Source of the DNA: an uncultured Eubacteriales bacterium
Lineage (GTDB): Bacteria > Bacillota > Clostridia > Christensenellales > CAG-138
Reading direction: 5' to 3'
DNA length: 64,000 nt
Assembly (NCBI GenBank): GCA_900546845.1
Contig: UREK01000001.1
Location: forward strand, 197,770 to 261,769
Numbering within the stretch: the first letter of the stretch is position 1; the number at the start of each line of letters is the position of its first letter. The notes beneath the pieces are model-generated. The model had not been told where the DNA came from and did no database searches. It was given only the letters and a program-made list of their open reading frames with translations. The position numbers and the translations under genes are program-made. Of this stretch, positions 33,508-41,692 are shown piece by piece.

Positions 33508-34707
33508 ATGAAGCGATACAGCCGGCGCAACCGACGCAGAATCAAACGCCGCCGCACAAGCCTGAGCGCAAGCAACTGGGGGCCTGTCCTCGCGCTTACA
33601 GGGACGGTGCTCGGCGTGCTCGCCGCGATCGCGCTCATCGTGTTCGTGGCGCTGCCGCGGCTCCTGCCGCTCATCGGCGTGGATTACCGTGCGCCGTTTA
33701 CGCCCACGCCCACGCCTTCCCCGACGCCCGCACCCACGCCTACGCCGCACCCGATGACCTCCTTTGTGCCGGAGGAGGCGCAAAACGAGGTCGTGTTCGA
33801 AAATTCCAGCGATTACAAGTGGTTTGGAGATCCGTATTTCTACGACGGCGTGATGGTGCTTTCCGCGGGCAAGCTCGTGGATTCCCATGCCGTGATGCAG
33901 GATCTGTACTATTATTACCCGGAAACGCGCACGGCGGAGCAGGTGCGGGTCGCGCTGCAAAATGCGCATTTCATGTTCCCAAAGTTCAACGGGAATTGGC
34001 TGGTCTACCTCGACGCGCGGCTCGACGGCGGCGGGTATCTGACGGCGTACGACCGAACGGATCCCAATGCGAAACCCGTGGTTATCAAGGAGGTCTATAC
34101 CGGGCAGCCGGAGCCGATGCTTGACGGCGACTATGTCGCCTGGATCGAGCGCACCGGCACACGGATGGATAAACTTTTCGTCTGCGATCTCACCACCATG
34201 GAGACAACGACCCTCAACATGTTCAGCAATTCCGTGTATGGCCAAAGCCTGCCCTCGCTTCGGGATGGCCTGCTCTGCTGGGCGGACGCGGACAGCGCGG
34301 CAGGCACGGAGGTGGACACGAGCGTGATCTACTCCATCCGCCTTTCCTCTTCCACGATGCGCACGTACTCTCCTGGGGTCTACGTGCATGATCCGGAATG
34401 CGACGGGACGCATTCCGTGTGGCTGGACGGCCACCACGGGCCGGATTGCGCGCTGTATTATTCCAAAAACGAAGGGGAACCCGTCAAAATCGCGGAGGGC
34501 GTGGCGGAATTTGGCCTCGGCAGCCATTTTGCGGCTTATTCCAAGGATGAGACAATCTGGGCGTATATGTTTGATAACGGCCGCACGTACCGCATTTCAT
34601 CGGATCAGGAGCGGGCGCAGCTCCTTGGCGTTTCGGACGACAAGGTCATCTGGATGGATGTGACGACGCGCGTGCGCGACATCGTGAAATTTGCAGCCAT
34701 CCCGTAA
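33508..34707 (+). CDS. Membrane-anchored TolB-like beta-propeller protein
   Basis: 399 residues from MKRYSRRNRRRIKRRR; GGGGAA upstream supports this ATG over an earlier one in frame. A very basic cytoplasmic tail (1-18), one transmembrane helix (~28-52), a PT-repeat spacer (FTPTPTPSPTPAPTPTPHP, ~66-84), and an exterior domain with repeated blades: GNWLVYLD, GDYVAWIER, DGLLCWAD, THSVWLDG, DKVIWMD. This spacing fits a TolB/DPP6-type propeller used for protein contacts. No catalytic motif. Role unknown; it may scaffold the cell surface. radA follows. Confidence 0.82.
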   Translation: MKRYSRRNRRRIKRRRTSLSASNWGPVLALTGTVLGVLAAIALIVFVALPRLLPLIGVDYRAPFTPTPTPSPTPAPTPTPHPMTSFVPEEAQNEVVFENSSDYKWFGDPYFYDGVMVLSAGKLVDSHAVMQDLYYYYPETRTAEQVRVALQNAHFMFPKFNGNWLVYLDARLDGGGYLTAYDRTDPNAKPVVIKEVYTGQPEPMLDGDYVAWIERTGTRMDKLFVCDLTTMETTTLNMFSNSVYGQSLPSLRDGLLCWADADSAAGTEVDTSVIYSIRLSSSTMRTYSPGVYVHDPECDGTHSVWLDGHHGPDCALYYSKNEGEPVKIAEGVAEFGLGSHFAAYSKDETIWAYMFDNGRTYRISSDQERAQLLGVSDDKVIWMDVTTRVRDIVKFAAIP

Positions 34708-34772
34708 AGTAAGAGAGCGCTTGCGAGCCGGTGAACTTCGCCGGCTCCTTCGCATGAAAAGGAGGAAGCCCC

Positions 34773-36113
34773 GTGGCAAAAGCGCCGAAAACGATCTATA
34801 TTTGTGGGGAATGCGGCTATGAAAGCGGGAAGTGGCTGGGCCGCTGCCCGAATTGCGACAGCTGGAACACGCTTGTGGAGTCGGTGCCCGTGCCAGCCGT
34901 GCGCACGGCTGTGCCCGCGCGCGCCTTACCGCTTTCCCAGGTGGAGACTACGGGTGCGCGGCGCATCTCCACCGGCATGGCGGAGCTGGACCGGGTGCTT
35001 GGCGGCGGCGTTGTCGCAGGGTCGACAGTGCTCCTCGGCGGCGACCCTGGCATCGGAAAATCTACGCTCCTGATGCAGACCGCTGCGCGCCTTGCGCAGA
35101 TCGGCACCGTGCTTTATGTGACGGGCGAAGAATCCGCTGCACAGCTCAAGCTGCGCGCGGAGCGCCTTGGCGTAACGGGGGAGATGCTCCTCCTCGCGGA
35201 GACCGACCTTGCGGCCATTGAGGCGGAGATCGGCCGCGTGCATCCGGCGTTTCTCATCATCGACTCCATCCAGACCATGGCCTCGCCGGATATTGCGAGC
35301 GCGCCCGGCTCTGTGGCGCAGGTGCGGGAGGCGACCGCGCTTTTGACGCGCGTTGCGAAGGGGACGGCCTGCGCGGTGTTTATCGTCGGCCATGTGACGA
35401 AGGAAGGGGCGCTCGCCGGCCCGCGTGTGCTGGAGCACATGGTGGATACGGTGCTCTACTTCGAGGGGGACCGGCACGACGCGTTCCGTTTGCTGCGCGC
35501 CGTAAAAAACCGCTTTGGCTCCACGGATGAGATCGGCGTGTTCGAGATGCGGGATACGGGCATGGTGGAGATCGCGGATCCCTCCGGCCTTTTCCTTTCC
35601 GGGACACGGGCGCCCGGCTGCGCCGTAACCTGCGCAATGGAGGGCACGCGGCCCATGCTCGTGGAGCTCCAGGCGCTCATCTCGCCTTCCGCGTTCAACA
35701 ACCCGCGCCGCATGGCCGCCGGGCTCGACGGGAACCGCCTCATCCTGCTGCTTGCCGTGCTGGAGAAGAAGGCGTTCCTTTCCCTTTCCAATCAGGATGT
35801 CTATGCGAACGTGGTGGGCGGTATTCGGCTGGAGGAACGCGCGAGCGACCTTGCGGCCGCGCTGTGCGTCGCTTCCGCGCTGCTCGAGACAGCGCTTCCT
35901 GCGGCGACAGCCTGCATCGGCGAAGTATCGCTTACGGGCGAGGTGCGTCCGGTGAGCAGGCTTGACAAGCGCATCAGCGAATGCGCGCGCCTCGGCTACA
36001 CGCACCTCATCGTGCCGAAAGCGGAGAAACTTCCCCGGGCGGAGGGCGTGACCTTTCACCCTGTTGCAACGCTTGCGGACGCTGTCCGCCTGCTGACCGG
36101 CGCGGGAAAATGA
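34773..36113 (+). CDS. radA: DNA repair protein RadA (Sms)
   Basis: 446 residues, starting GTG with AAAAGGAGGAAGCC. An N-terminal zinc ribbon CGEC-N10-CPNC (11-28), then a RecA-like ATPase with Walker A GGDPGIGKST (~90), the RadA-specific KNRFGS (~245), and a C-terminal Lon-protease-like domain (~280-446). It promotes branch migration during recombination and is a DnaB-like helicase in transformation. Length is standard. In Bacillus radA is linked to disA; here it is followed instead by tRNA-Arg. Confidence 0.97.
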   Translation: MAKAPKTIYICGECGYESGKWLGRCPNCDSWNTLVESVPVPAVRTAVPARALPLSQVETTGARRISTGMAELDRVLGGGVVAGSTVLLGGDPGIGKSTLLMQTAARLAQIGTVLYVTGEESAAQLKLRAERLGVTGEMLLLAETDLAAIEAEIGRVHPAFLIIDSIQTMASPDIASAPGSVAQVREATALLTRVAKGTACAVFIVGHVTKEGALAGPRVLEHMVDTVLYFEGDRHDAFRLLRAVKNRFGSTDEIGVFEMRDTGMVEIADPSGLFLSGTRAPGCAVTCAMEGTRPMLVELQALISPSAFNNPRRMAAGLDGNRLILLLAVLEKKAFLSLSNQDVYANVVGGIRLEERASDLAAALCVASALLETALPAATACIGEVSLTGEVRPVSRLDKRISECARLGYTHLIVPKAEKLPRAEGVTFHPVATLADAVRLLTGAGK

Positions 36114-36124
36114 GCGAAAGCCAC

Positions 36125-36152
36125 TTGCATCTTCTCCGGAATGTGCTATAAT
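36125..36152 (+). promoter_or_regulatory. Promoter of tRNA-Arg(CCG)
   Basis: TTGCAT (36125-36130), 16-bp spacer, TATAAT (36147-36152) with an extended TGC in front of the -10. Start expected near 36159, 5 bp before the tRNA. Confidence 0.8.
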
Positions 36153-36163
36153 AATTTAAGCGT

Positions 36164-36240
36164 GTGCCCGTAGCCCAGCTGGATAGAGCGACAGACTCCG
36201 ACTCTGTAGGCCGCACGTTCGAATCGTGTCGGGCACGCCA
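36164..36240 (+). tRNA. tRNA-Arg (anticodon CCG)
   Basis: 77 nt. Acceptor GTGCCCG/CGGGCAC, D-arm TAGCCCAGCTGGATAGAGC, anticodon loop CTCCGAC, T-arm GCACGTTCGAATCGTGT, encoded CCA. Single gene with its own promoter and terminator. Confidence 0.97.
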
Positions 36241-36243
36241 CGT

Positions 36244-36278
36244 CACCGCAAGCTGCAATCGCTTGCGGTGCTTTTTTC
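36244..36278 (+). terminator. Terminator of tRNA-Arg
   Basis: Stem CCGCAAGC/GCTTGCGG followed by TGCTTTTTT. Confidence 0.9.
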
Positions 36279-36705
36279 GGAGCAGAGAAAACGCCCTGCG
36301 CTCAATCACGGTCAACCGCCATATTGAGCGATCTTGTCGCATGTTGCGGGCGGGCTGATCTATCAACGCCAGAAATCCCTGCCGCTTTTTAACGCGGCCC
36401 TTTGCCGACGGAAAAGCCGCCGAAACAGCCGCAGCAAGGCAAAACTTCCTGCGGAACCTTATCCGTAGTGGAACAGCATAACAATGACCTTGCGGGGTGG
36501 GGGGCGGTGGGCGAAAGAAAAGAGTAAACCAGAAAGACCGCCTGAAAGGGGCGTAACGGAAATGGGTTCGGGCAGCTGCGGAAGCGGGGGAGACAGCAGA
36601 AGCCACGAAAGAAATCCTTTGACTGCCGATAGGCAAGGAAAACCACCGCTATGGTGCTGCCCATATATGGCGGCGCACATAGGCGGAGAACTGCTCATAA
36701 GGGAC
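36279..36705. other. 427 bp without a convincing gene, downstream of tRNA-Arg
   Basis: No open frame here has a ribosome site or a recognisable product. The plus strand is purine/G-rich (runs of G around 36494-36510 and 36586), unlike the flanking coding DNA. The right end joins directly to the stop of an AT-rich GNAT gene. It may be the eroded edge of a mobile element that entered at the tRNA, but I find no second copy of the tRNA 3' end and no integrase in the window. Confidence 0.4.
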
Positions 36706-37260
36706 TTATCCCTCGTGAAGTGCCGCATAAAACGAATAATCGACAAAGCCTTTTATGTTATCCAGCGCCCCCTTTTCCAATTCCTTAACCATTAAACAAT
36801 CGGGATGCGGCAGTTTTATATCCGCACCTGCTTCTATTCCATATCTATAACTTGGCTGAAACCCACGTGGATTATAATTCCGAGGGTTTCCCTCTACAAG
36901 TATTGCCTTGAATCCCATTCCCTTCGCTTTAACAAAACCGAATTCCAATAGCTCCTTTGATATGTGCGTTCTCTGCAATTCTGTTTTTACGGCAACGGGC
37001 GTGAGCATCAGCAATTCGTCTTCATATTTCCCCTCAATATGAAATCTTGAAAACATTGCATACCCAATAATTTCGTCGAGCTCATTTACCATGATTAGTT
37101 CAAGGTCAGGAATATAGTATCGTTTCCTCCTTATTTCTTCAACGAGCCCGCGGACGGCCTTCCCCTCTTCGGGACTATGCCGTTTTGCAAAAACATCTTC
37201 AACGAGTTCAAGCGAAGGAAGAAGATACTTGTTTTCCATAGACTTTATAATTCTTTCCAT
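36706..37260 (-). CDS. GNAT-family N-acetyltransferase (AT-rich, probably acquired)
   Basis: 184 residues from MERIIKSMENK; GGAG sits 9 bp ahead of this ATG, so the earlier in-frame ATG is not used. A GNAT fold of the YhbS type: LIMVNELDEIIGYAMFSRF (~70), LMLTPVAVKTELQRTHISKELLEFG (~97; the acetyl-CoA loop is less basic than usual), ILVEGNPRNYNPRGF and a C-terminal DYSFYAALHEG. It acetylates an unknown amine. Codon use and composition are distinctly AT-richer than neighbours such as radA. Confidence 0.85.
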   Translation of the reverse strand: MERIIKSMENKYLLPSLELVEDVFAKRHSPEEGKAVRGLVEEIRRKRYYIPDLELIMVNELDEIIGYAMFSRFHIEGKYEDELLMLTPVAVKTELQRTHISKELLEFGFVKAKGMGFKAILVEGNPRNYNPRGFQPSYRYGIEAGADIKLPHPDCLMVKELEKGALDNIKGFVDYSFYAALHEG

Positions 37261-37336
37261 GTTCTTTGTCTCCATCAAGCAAAGCTCTTATTCTTAGTGA
37301 ATGCCCGGTAAGGGGACATTGATAAAATCGTAGCGT

Positions 37337-37804
37337 TTAAGTAAGCCTTAGCAAATATATGTTGCAGCCTTCCCGAATGCCGCAAAAGGAAAAGCCGGCT
37401 TTTTCCGCTATGGCGATGGATGCCCTCTGCTTTGGGGAGCATTCAATCACAATAGATGAAATCCCCTGTTGGCGCGCGTATTCGATCACAGCTCCTGTAA
37501 GCTCGCTTGCTACCCCGCGCCGCCAATATCGCCGGTTCAGAATCCAGCCGAGCTCATAACTGCCGCCTTCGTACGGATGAAAGATCAGGTGGCCGATCAC
37601 CTTGCCGTCCGCTTTGCTGCAAACCGCATAGACCAACGGCGGTTCGGACATGCCCGCTTCCCGCAGAAAGGCGCACGTTCGCTCCATGGAAAACGGCGGC
37701 TCGACGCATGCCATCGCCTGCGGGTCGGACAACACTTCATATAGGCTTTCCGCATCCCCTATGGCCATGTTGCGGATAATACAGCGCTCCGTTTCAATCA
37801 ACAT
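37337..37804 (-). CDS. GNAT-family N-acetyltransferase (RimJ/RimL type)
   Basis: 155 residues from MLIETERCIIR, with GAGGGCG upstream; the longer open frame is ignored. The start ETERCIIRNMAIGDAESLYEVLSD is the RimJ-type first strand and helix; acetyl-CoA loop NRRYWRRGVASELTGAVIEYA (~95-115), then ECSPKQRASIAIAEKAGF. Related enzymes acetylate ribosomal protein N-termini or small amines; the substrate here is unknown. Confidence 0.9.
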   Translation of the reverse strand: MLIETERCIIRNMAIGDAESLYEVLSDPQAMACVEPPFSMERTCAFLREAGMSEPPLVYAVCSKADGKVIGHLIFHPYEGGSYELGWILNRRYWRRGVASELTGAVIEYARQQGISSIVIECSPKQRASIAIAEKAGFSFCGIREGCNIYLLRLT

Positions 37805-38038
37805 TTGGCGCCCTCGTACACTTTTTTCTCCCCAAAGTATAGCATAGGTTGGTGGGAGAATCCACCACCGCATCCAGCGCTTTTGAGATGCGCTTGCTGG
37901 CTGCGGAAGATGAATGCTCCTTGCTGGCCACAGCGGTGCGATCCTCCTGAAAAGTGCGCGCGGCCCTTGCAAGCGCGTACGGCGGAGCATATAATAAGGA
38001 AAAACGCGGTGCAAGGCCGCTTGAACGAGGTGGATAGA

Positions 38039-38614
38039 ATGGAACCGTATGCAGAGATCAACGCGCAGGCCAACGCGGCGCTGGATGAGCTGTTCGCGGC
38101 GGCGGATACGCTGCGCGCGGGGGATATTTTTGTTGTGGGCTGCTCCACGAGCGAGGTCATGGGCAAGATGATCGGCACGGGCTCAAACGAAGATGCGGCG
38201 AAGGCCATCATGGACGCTGTGCTGCCGCGCGTGCGGGAGCGGGGTCTGTTCCTCGCTGTGCAATGCTGCGAGCACCTGAACCGCTGCCTGGTAGTGGAAC
38301 GCATGTGCATGGAGAAGTTTGGCCTCCAACAGGTCTGGGTGAAGCCGCAGCTCCACGCGGGCGGCGCATTTTCCATGCAGGCCGTAGCGCGCTTTGACGA
38401 GCCTGTGATGGTGGAGGATCTGCGCGGCCGCGCATCCGCGGGCATGGACATTGGCGGCACCTTCATCGGCATGCACCTGCATCCGGTAGTTGTCCCCGTG
38501 CATGCAAAAACGCGCAAAATCGGTGAGGCAAACCTGACGATGGCCCGTACGCGGCCCAAATATGTCGGCGGCCCGCGCGCACAATACGACGAAATGCCGC
38601 ATCCAAAAGCGTAG
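38039..38614 (+). CDS. UPF0340 (YwlG/TIGR01440) family protein
   Basis: 191 residues from MEPYAEINAQANAAL, with GAGGTGGATAG upstream. Family landmarks: VGCSTSEVMGKMIGTGSN (~33-50), AVQCCEHLNRCLVVE (~78) and GRASAGMDIGGTFIGMHLHPVVVP (~128-151). No activity has been established for the family. In Bacillus the homologue ywlG lies beside glyA; here glyA is 1.8 kb downstream, with the structured RNA and a dipeptidase inserted between, so the neighbourhood is partly conserved. Confidence 0.9.
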   Translation: MEPYAEINAQANAALDELFAAADTLRAGDIFVVGCSTSEVMGKMIGTGSNEDAAKAIMDAVLPRVRERGLFLAVQCCEHLNRCLVVERMCMEKFGLQQVWVKPQLHAGGAFSMQAVARFDEPVMVEDLRGRASAGMDIGGTFIGMHLHPVVVPVHAKTRKIGEANLTMARTRPKYVGGPRAQYDEMPHPKA

Positions 38615-38679
38615 CGCTGGAGGCGGGCGCAGGAACTGTATAAAACGAAAAATAATATACAATAAATAATTTAAGCGAA

Positions 38680-38716
38680 AAAAGGGCTGACCATGAAAAT
38701 GGCCGCTCTTTTTTTC
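38680..38716 (+). terminator. Probable terminator after the UPF0340 gene
   Basis: Imperfect hairpin around ACCAT-GAAA-ATGG with flanking GGGC/GCTC pairing, followed by seven T's. Confidence 0.55.
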
Positions 38717-38726
38717 CAAAAAACCA

Positions 38727-38755
38727 TTGCGCTTTCGGATTCCATCCATTATAAT
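38727..38755 (+). promoter_or_regulatory. Promoter of the structured RNA
   Basis: TTGCGC (38727-38732), 17-bp spacer, TATAAT (38750-38755). The predicted start (~38762) is at the first paired base of the RNA. Confidence 0.75.
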
Positions 38756-38763
38756 AATAAAAG

Positions 38764-38988
38764 TTATCCAAAGGTTCGGGTCTGTGGTTGCAAGTCGATG
38801 CCAGTCGCAGGCGAAACGATCCACATAAGCGGGGCAAGGCCCCCGTGAGCATGGTGCGGCTTAGATGTAAGCCCGGCCGGGGCGCAGGCCCCGAGAGAAG
38901 CAGTAGTGGGGGGCGCGCATGCCTAGTAGCGAACCTTCCAGCCGGCGGGTGTGGGGGCAAAGACCAGGTCAGCCGAAATCTGGATAAC
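38764..38988 (+). ncRNA. Large structured RNA (about 225 nt), raiA-motif candidate, ahead of a zinc-ribbon gene
   Basis: The two ends pair: GTTATCCA (38764-38771) with TGGATAAC (38981-38988), then TTCGG with CCGAA across a small internal loop, then GGTCT with AGACC. Inside are further helices: TGTGG/CCACA, GGGGC/GCCCC, and CCGGGGC/GCCCCG. Promoter immediately upstream; no terminator follows, and the zinc-ribbon gene begins 33 bp downstream, so the RNA is either a 5' leader or a processed RNA. It is not tmRNA, RNase P RNA, SRP RNA or a tRNA by its sequence. Size, multi-stem layout and lineage fit the Firmicutes raiA motif, but I cannot confirm that from memory of the consensus. Confidence 0.65.
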
Positions 38989-39021
38989 AAAAAATAATTT
39001 TTACAAGGGGATATCAGACAC

Positions 39022-39294
39022 ATGTTCCAGGACAAGACATTGGTATGCAAGGATTGCGGCGCGGAATTCGTTTTCACCGCAGGCGAACAGGAATTCTACG
39101 CTGAAAAAGGCTTCCAGAACGAGCCGATCCGTTGCAAAGCGTGCCGGAACGCCCGCAAGAGCCAGCGCTCAAATGACCGCGAAATGTACGATGCGGTCTG
39201 CGCACAGTGCGGCGCGCCCACCAAGATCCCGTTCGTTCCCAAGAACGACCGGCCCATCTACTGCAGCGCCTGCTTCCAGAGCCGCAGAGGCTAA
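39022..39294 (+). CDS. Small zinc-ribbon protein
   Basis: 90 residues with two CxxC pairs per unit: CKDCGAEF (11-18) with CKACRN (~38), and CAQCGAPTKIPF (~58) with CSACFQSR (~82). These are two treble-clef/zinc-ribbon units of the 'CxxC-x17-CxxC' type found in many Clostridia, sometimes beside translation or RNA-related loci. AAGGGGATAT upstream. Likely binds nucleic acid or protein, unproven. The preceding structured RNA forms its transcribed leader; a strong terminator follows at 39396. Confidence 0.88.
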   Translation: MFQDKTLVCKDCGAEFVFTAGEQEFYAEKGFQNEPIRCKACRNARKSQRSNDREMYDAVCAQCGAPTKIPFVPKNDRPIYCSACFQSRRG

Positions 39295-39395
39295 AGAGGC
39301 AAACGCGCTTGTAGACGAGCGCAAGGACCCCCGTGCTTGGGGCTAATCCCCTTTGTTCCGCGAGACGCGGCAAAACGGTGAATTAGAAAAGGCAG

Positions 39396-39424
39396 AAAGC
39401 TCCGAGTTTTCGGAGCTTTTTTTG
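39396..39424 (+). terminator. Terminator of the zinc-ribbon transcript
   Basis: Perfect 10-bp stem AAAGCTCCGA/TCGGAGCTTT, loop GTTT, long T-run. Confidence 0.92.
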
Positions 39425-39505
39425 CGCCTGCAACGGCGGCGAAAAGCATTGCAATTACGCAAAAGGCTTGCTAATATAAAAGAAAACGGGAAAGGAGCGT
39501 TTAGG

Positions 39506-40150
39506 ATGAACCAGAGCACGAAAGGCATTCCGAAAAAGGGGGTGCCCGAAGGCTTTCTATATGTCGATGAAGTGATCGAGGATTGCATTGTAGACGCAAA
39601 ATATGCGGGCACGGATAATTTCATGGGCCGCCCGGCGGATGGCTACACCGTGCCGCTTGTGGTCGTAACCAGGGAGGCGGCGGAGCGGCTTGTAAAGGCA
39701 GCGGCGGTTTTCCGCGAAAAGGGCTGCCTGATGAAGTTTTACGATTCCTACCGCCCGCAGCGCGCGGTGGACGATTTCATGCGCTGGGGCGCGGACGTGG
39801 AGGATGATCGCCGCAAGCCCGTGCATTACCCAAATGTGGCGAAGGCGGAGATGTTCGAGCTTGGCTATATCGCCAGGCGTTCCGGCCATACGCGCGGCTG
39901 CGCGGTCGACTTGACGCTTGTGGACGCTTCCACCATGCAGGAACTCGATATGGGCACCATCTTTGACTTTATGGATGAGCGCTCCCACCACGGGGCCGAG
40001 GGCCTTACTCCGTTGCAGGAGGCGAACCGCAAGCTGCTGTGCGACGTGATGTGCGCAAACGGCTTCCGTTCGTTCGAGAGCGAATGGTGGCATTACGCTG
40101 TTACGCCGGAACCGTATCCGGACACGTATTTCGACTTCCCGATTGAATGA
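39506..40150 (+). CDS. D-alanyl-D-alanine dipeptidase (VanX-like, peptidase M15D)
   Basis: 214 residues from MNQSTKGIPKKG, with AAAGGAGCG upstream. Zinc peptidase signature SGHTRGCAVDLTL (~133-145; His and Asp ligands) and ESEWWHY (~194-200; catalytic Glu and third ligand His). DSYRPQRAVDDF carries the conserved Arg. It hydrolyses D-Ala-D-Ala or related dipeptides. No vanH or vanA ligase is nearby, so a role in peptidoglycan-peptide recycling is more likely than glycopeptide resistance. No signal peptide, hence cytosolic. Confidence 0.92.
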   Translation: MNQSTKGIPKKGVPEGFLYVDEVIEDCIVDAKYAGTDNFMGRPADGYTVPLVVVTREAAERLVKAAAVFREKGCLMKFYDSYRPQRAVDDFMRWGADVEDDRRKPVHYPNVAKAEMFELGYIARRSGHTRGCAVDLTLVDASTMQELDMGTIFDFMDERSHHGAEGLTPLQEANRKLLCDVMCANGFRSFESEWWHYAVTPEPYPDTYFDFPIE

Positions 40151-40204
40151 GGCGGAAAAACGGTTCGGCTGCGGCGCACGGAAAAACGGAAGCGCGTAGT
40201 CTCC

Positions 40205-40234
40205 GGCCCGGGCATAGCCCGGGCTGTTCTTTAT
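40205..40234 (+). terminator. Probable terminator of the dipeptidase gene
   Basis: Stem GCCCGGGC/GCCCGGGC with loop ATA, followed by TGTTCTTTA. Confidence 0.55.
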
Positions 40235-40278
40235 GGAGCCTGCAAAGGGAAAAAGCATGGGGATTTCTTTAACAATGG

Positions 40279-40307
40279 TTGTAAGCGGGGGAAGGCTCCT
40301 TTATAAT
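40279..40307 (+). promoter_or_regulatory. glyA promoter and leader
   Basis: TTGTAA (40279-40284), 17-bp spacer, TATAAT (40302-40307). The 70-nt leader carries a hairpin TCAGCCG/CGGCTGA with a GC-rich loop (about 40329-40352) and then GGGAGGG before the start codon. No T-run follows the hairpin, and it does not match a glycine riboswitch. Confidence 0.7.
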
Positions 40308-40384
40308 AGACCTGACTGGTTTTGAAAATCAGCCGGGCGCGTGCGCGGCTGAAATATATTTATTCAAAAGTACGGGAGGGTATT

Positions 40385-41620
40385 ATGATCCAATTTGACC
40401 TGATCCGCGCGGTGGATCCGCAGGTCGCTGAGGCGATGGAACTTGAGCTCGCGCGCCAGCGCGACCATCTGGAGCTGATTGCATCCGAAAACTTTGTTTC
40501 CGAGGCCGTTATGGCGGCGATGGGCAGCCACCTGACGAACAAATACGCGGAAGGCTACCCCGGCAAGCGCTATTACGGCGGATGCCAGTGCGTGGACATC
40601 GTAGAAAACCTGGCCCGGGAGCGCGCCTGCAAACTCTTCGGCGCAGAGCATGCCAACGTGCAGCCGCACTCCGGCGCGCAGGCGAACCTCGCTGTTTATT
40701 TTGCGCTCCTGAACTATGGAGACACCGTGCTTGGCATGGATCTTTCCCACGGTGGGCACCTGACCCACGGCAGCCCCGTAAACATGTCCGGAAAATACTA
40801 CAACTTTGTCTCCTATGGCTTAAATCCGGAGACGGAGATGATCGACTATGACGAGGTGCGCCGCCTTGCGCTTGCGAACAAACCAAAGCTCCTCGTCGCG
40901 GGCGCTTCCGCCTATCCGCGTGCGATCGACTTTGCGAAGCTGCGCGAGATCGCGGACGAAGCGGGCGCGCTCTTCATGGTGGATATGGCGCACATAGCGG
41001 GGCTTGTTGCGGCGGGGCTGCACATGAACCCCGTGCCCTATGCAGACGTCGTCACCACTACCACGCATAAGACGCTGCGCGGCCCCCGCGGCGGCATGAT
41101 CCTCTGCAAGGAAACGCTTGCCAAGCAGATTGACAAGGCGATCTTCCCAGGCACGCAGGGCGGCCCACTGATGCATACCATCGCGGCGAAGGCTGTCTGC
41201 TTTGAGGAGGCTTTGCAGCCGGCGTTCAGGGCGTATCAGCAGCAGGTCGTCAACAACGCGCAGACGCTTGCGGCCGGCCTTTCCGAAAAGGGCGTGAAGC
41301 TCGTCTCCGGCGGCACGGACAACCATCTACTGCTCGTTGATCTCGGTGCGGAAGGCCGCACCGGCAAGGAAGTCGAAGCGCTGCTCGACGCGGCGAACAT
41401 CACCGCCAACAAGAACACTGTCCCCGGCGAGACGCGCAGCCCCTTCGTCACGAGCGGCATCCGCCTCGGCACCCCGGCCGTTACGAGCCGCGGCCTGAAG
41501 GAAGCGGACATGGCGCTTGTCGCAGGCTACATCGTCCGGATCATCAACGAGGGCGAGGCTGCTGTGCCGGAAGTGAAGGAAGGCGTGCTGGCGCTCACAA
41601 AGAAGTATCCGTTGTATTAA
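40385..41620 (+). CDS. glyA: Serine hydroxymethyltransferase
   Basis: 411 residues from MIQFDLIRAV; GGGAGGG lies 4 bp upstream, and 21 residues of open frame before it are ignored. It interconverts serine and glycine with THF, feeding methylene-THF to MetF and purine synthesis. Landmarks: LIASENFVSEAV (~31), YAEGYPGKRYYGGC (~53), HSGAQANLAVY (~97), SHGGHLTHG and the PLP lysine in TTTTHKTLRGPRGG (~224). Length is typical. Monocistronic with a bidirectional terminator after it. Confidence 0.98.
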   Translation: MIQFDLIRAVDPQVAEAMELELARQRDHLELIASENFVSEAVMAAMGSHLTNKYAEGYPGKRYYGGCQCVDIVENLARERACKLFGAEHANVQPHSGAQANLAVYFALLNYGDTVLGMDLSHGGHLTHGSPVNMSGKYYNFVSYGLNPETEMIDYDEVRRLALANKPKLLVAGASAYPRAIDFAKLREIADEAGALFMVDMAHIAGLVAAGLHMNPVPYADVVTTTTHKTLRGPRGGMILCKETLAKQIDKAIFPGTQGGPLMHTIAAKAVCFEEALQPAFRAYQQQVVNNAQTLAAGLSEKGVKLVSGGTDNHLLLVDLGAEGRTGKEVEALLDAANITANKNTVPGETRSPFVTSGIRLGTPAVTSRGLKEADMALVAGYIVRIINEGEAAVPEVKEGVLALTKKYPLY

Positions 41621-41639
41621 GTAAAAAGCATAGCAAAAT

Positions 41640-41684
41640 AGCAAAAAATGAGCAGGGTGTAGGCCCTGCTCATTGTCTGTTTTG
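41640..41684. terminator. Bidirectional terminator between glyA and the lipoprotein gene
   Basis: Stem ATGAGCAGGG/CCCTGCTCAT (41648-41657, 41664-41673) with T-rich tails on both strands. Confidence 0.85.
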
Positions 41685-41692
41685 ATTGTTGT

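Noticed and set aside
39506..40150. VanX-like gene as part of a glycopeptide-resistance cluster
   Set aside because: No vanH, vanA/B-type ligase or VanRS regulator nearby; stand-alone M15D dipeptidases are common.
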